Shown here: positions 63,343 to 64,000 of the stretch, piece by piece
Numbering within the stretch: the stretch's first letter is position 1
How the letters are laid out: each line of letters starts with the position of its first letter
Source of the DNA: Chlamydomonas reinhardtii
Lineage: Eukaryota; Chlorophyta; Chlorophyceae; Chlamydomonadales; Chlamydomonadaceae
Direction of reading: 5' to 3'
Length of the DNA stretch: 64,000 nt
Assembly (NCBI RefSeq): GCF_000002595.2
Contig: NC_057016.1
Location: forward strand, 4,818,018-4,882,017
Notes under the pieces: generated by a model
Database searches by the model: none
What the model was told of the DNA's origin: nothing
The model's input: only the letters and a program-made list of their open reading frames with translations
Position numbers and translations under genes: made by a program

Positions 63343-64000
63343 TCATTTCTTGCCCTTTCCGAAGCCCCTGTCCTGCGGCCGGTTCGGCCCCGCCCCCTTA
63401 CGCCGCAACCTCCTGCTTCTAGTGCTGTCGTCATCCCTGTCGTCCAGCCACGCACGCTCAGCGCCCTCGTCCGTTCGGTCCTCCTTAGCATCATCAGCGC
63501 GGCCCTCAGCAGGCCCGGGCGCCGCTTGGTGCGCCGGTGCATCCCGGTCCTTGTGCGCCTGGGCCGTCTCCTGCACTCCTCCACGTGTCCCAGGACCACC
63601 GCCGCCGCCGCCGCTGGCATCGCCAGATGATGGCCGACTGGGGGCCCGCCGCACCACTGACCGCGCCGCTTTGCCCAGATACGAGCCGAGCGCGCCGCCC
63701 ACCCAGGCTGCGGCATCTAGCACAGCCTTGCCCACATCCCCGGCATCCTGAGCAGCCTGCTGGCCCGCCCCCATTCCCGGGGGCCGCCTACGGCCACCCG
63801 CGGCGCCAGGGGCTCTCGCCCCCTGCTCCGGCACCTGGTAGCCCATTGTCTCCAGGCGGCGCTTGAAGTCGGCGGTGACCTCGAAGGGGTTGACTTGGGC
63901 CGCGGGCGAGGAGGCGGAAGCGGAGGAGGGGTTTGCGTCAGCAGGCACTTGCGTCGTGCCCGTGTCGTCACCACCCGCCGTCGCCTCACTCGCATGCGTG
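63343..64000 (-). CDS. Hypothetical protein, 3' part, runs off the right edge
   Basis: A minus-strand frame is open from the window edge (64000) to the TAA/TGA at 63343, about 218 codons visible; the start is outside. A short conserved-looking segment NPFEVTADFKRRLETMGYQV is followed by an Ala/Gly helix (VLDAAAWVGGALGSYLGKAA), a Gly-rich run, and a highly charged Asp/Arg/Lys tail ending FGKGKK. NPF is a known EH-domain binding motif, but here it may be chance. No family recognised. Ala/Gly/Arg content is normal for this genome. Confidence 0.6.
   Translation of the reverse strand, partial: THASEATAGGDDTGTTQVPADANPSSASASSPAAQVNPFEVTADFKRRLETMGYQVPEQGARAPGAAGGRRRPPGMGAGQQAAQDAGDVGKAVLDAAAWVGGALGSYLGKAARSVVRRAPSRPSSGDASGGGGGGPGTRGGVQETAQAHKDRDAPAHQAAPGPAEGRADDAKEDRTDEGAERAWLDDRDDDSTRSRRLRRKGAGPNRPQDRGFGKGKK

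Overview
The window looks like nuclear DNA of a volvocine green alga, most probably a Chlamydomonas. It is GC-rich, genes have many short introns with CAG acceptors and GTGAG/GTGCG donors, TGTAA-type polyadenylation signals sit downstream of several stops, and there are (CA/TG)n microsatellites, small DNA transposons and LINE pieces. Two assembly gaps (40-661 and 28319-28418) lie inside inverted repeats.

Left two thirds (about 0.7-42.7 kb): an amplified array of five minus-strand genes (here OASL-A to OASL-E) for proteins resembling 2'-5'-oligoadenylate synthetases (OAS/cGAS nucleotidyltransferase fold). Each keeps the GGS motif, the catalytic Asp triad and the C-terminal OAS helical half. 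All five can be assembled from splice sites with consistent phase (457, 461, 459, 467 and 402 residues). A, B and C are recent copies carried in roughly 10-kb segmental duplications. D and E are older, diverged neighbours. Head-to-head with A and B lies a small unrecognised plus-strand gene, whole beside A and frameshifted beside B. Mobile DNA is layered through the array: a 4067-bp hAT-like element with 8-bp target duplication, a hAT-like element inside one intron of A-C, a 1554-bp LINE copy in B only, and a nested pair of hAT-like elements between C and D. Presence or absence of these gives a relative order for the duplications.

Right third (43-64 kb): ordinary single-copy genes. These are a complete 11-exon ALDH10/betaine-aldehyde dehydrogenase gene (504 aa, C-terminal SKL, minus), a divergent small Cys/His-rich protein gene (plus), an Ala/Ser-rich hypothetical (minus), a 15-exon, 1612-aa homologue of the NuA4 subunit EAF1 with HSA and SANT-like domains and a huge Met/Gln/Pro/Gly tail (minus), and the 3' part of a further hypothetical gene running off the right edge (minus).

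The most notable content is the tandem expansion of intact OAS-like genes in an alga. No tRNA, rRNA or CRISPR was seen. Exon borders were placed by eye from splice motifs, reading phase and paralogue comparison, and may be off by a base or two.
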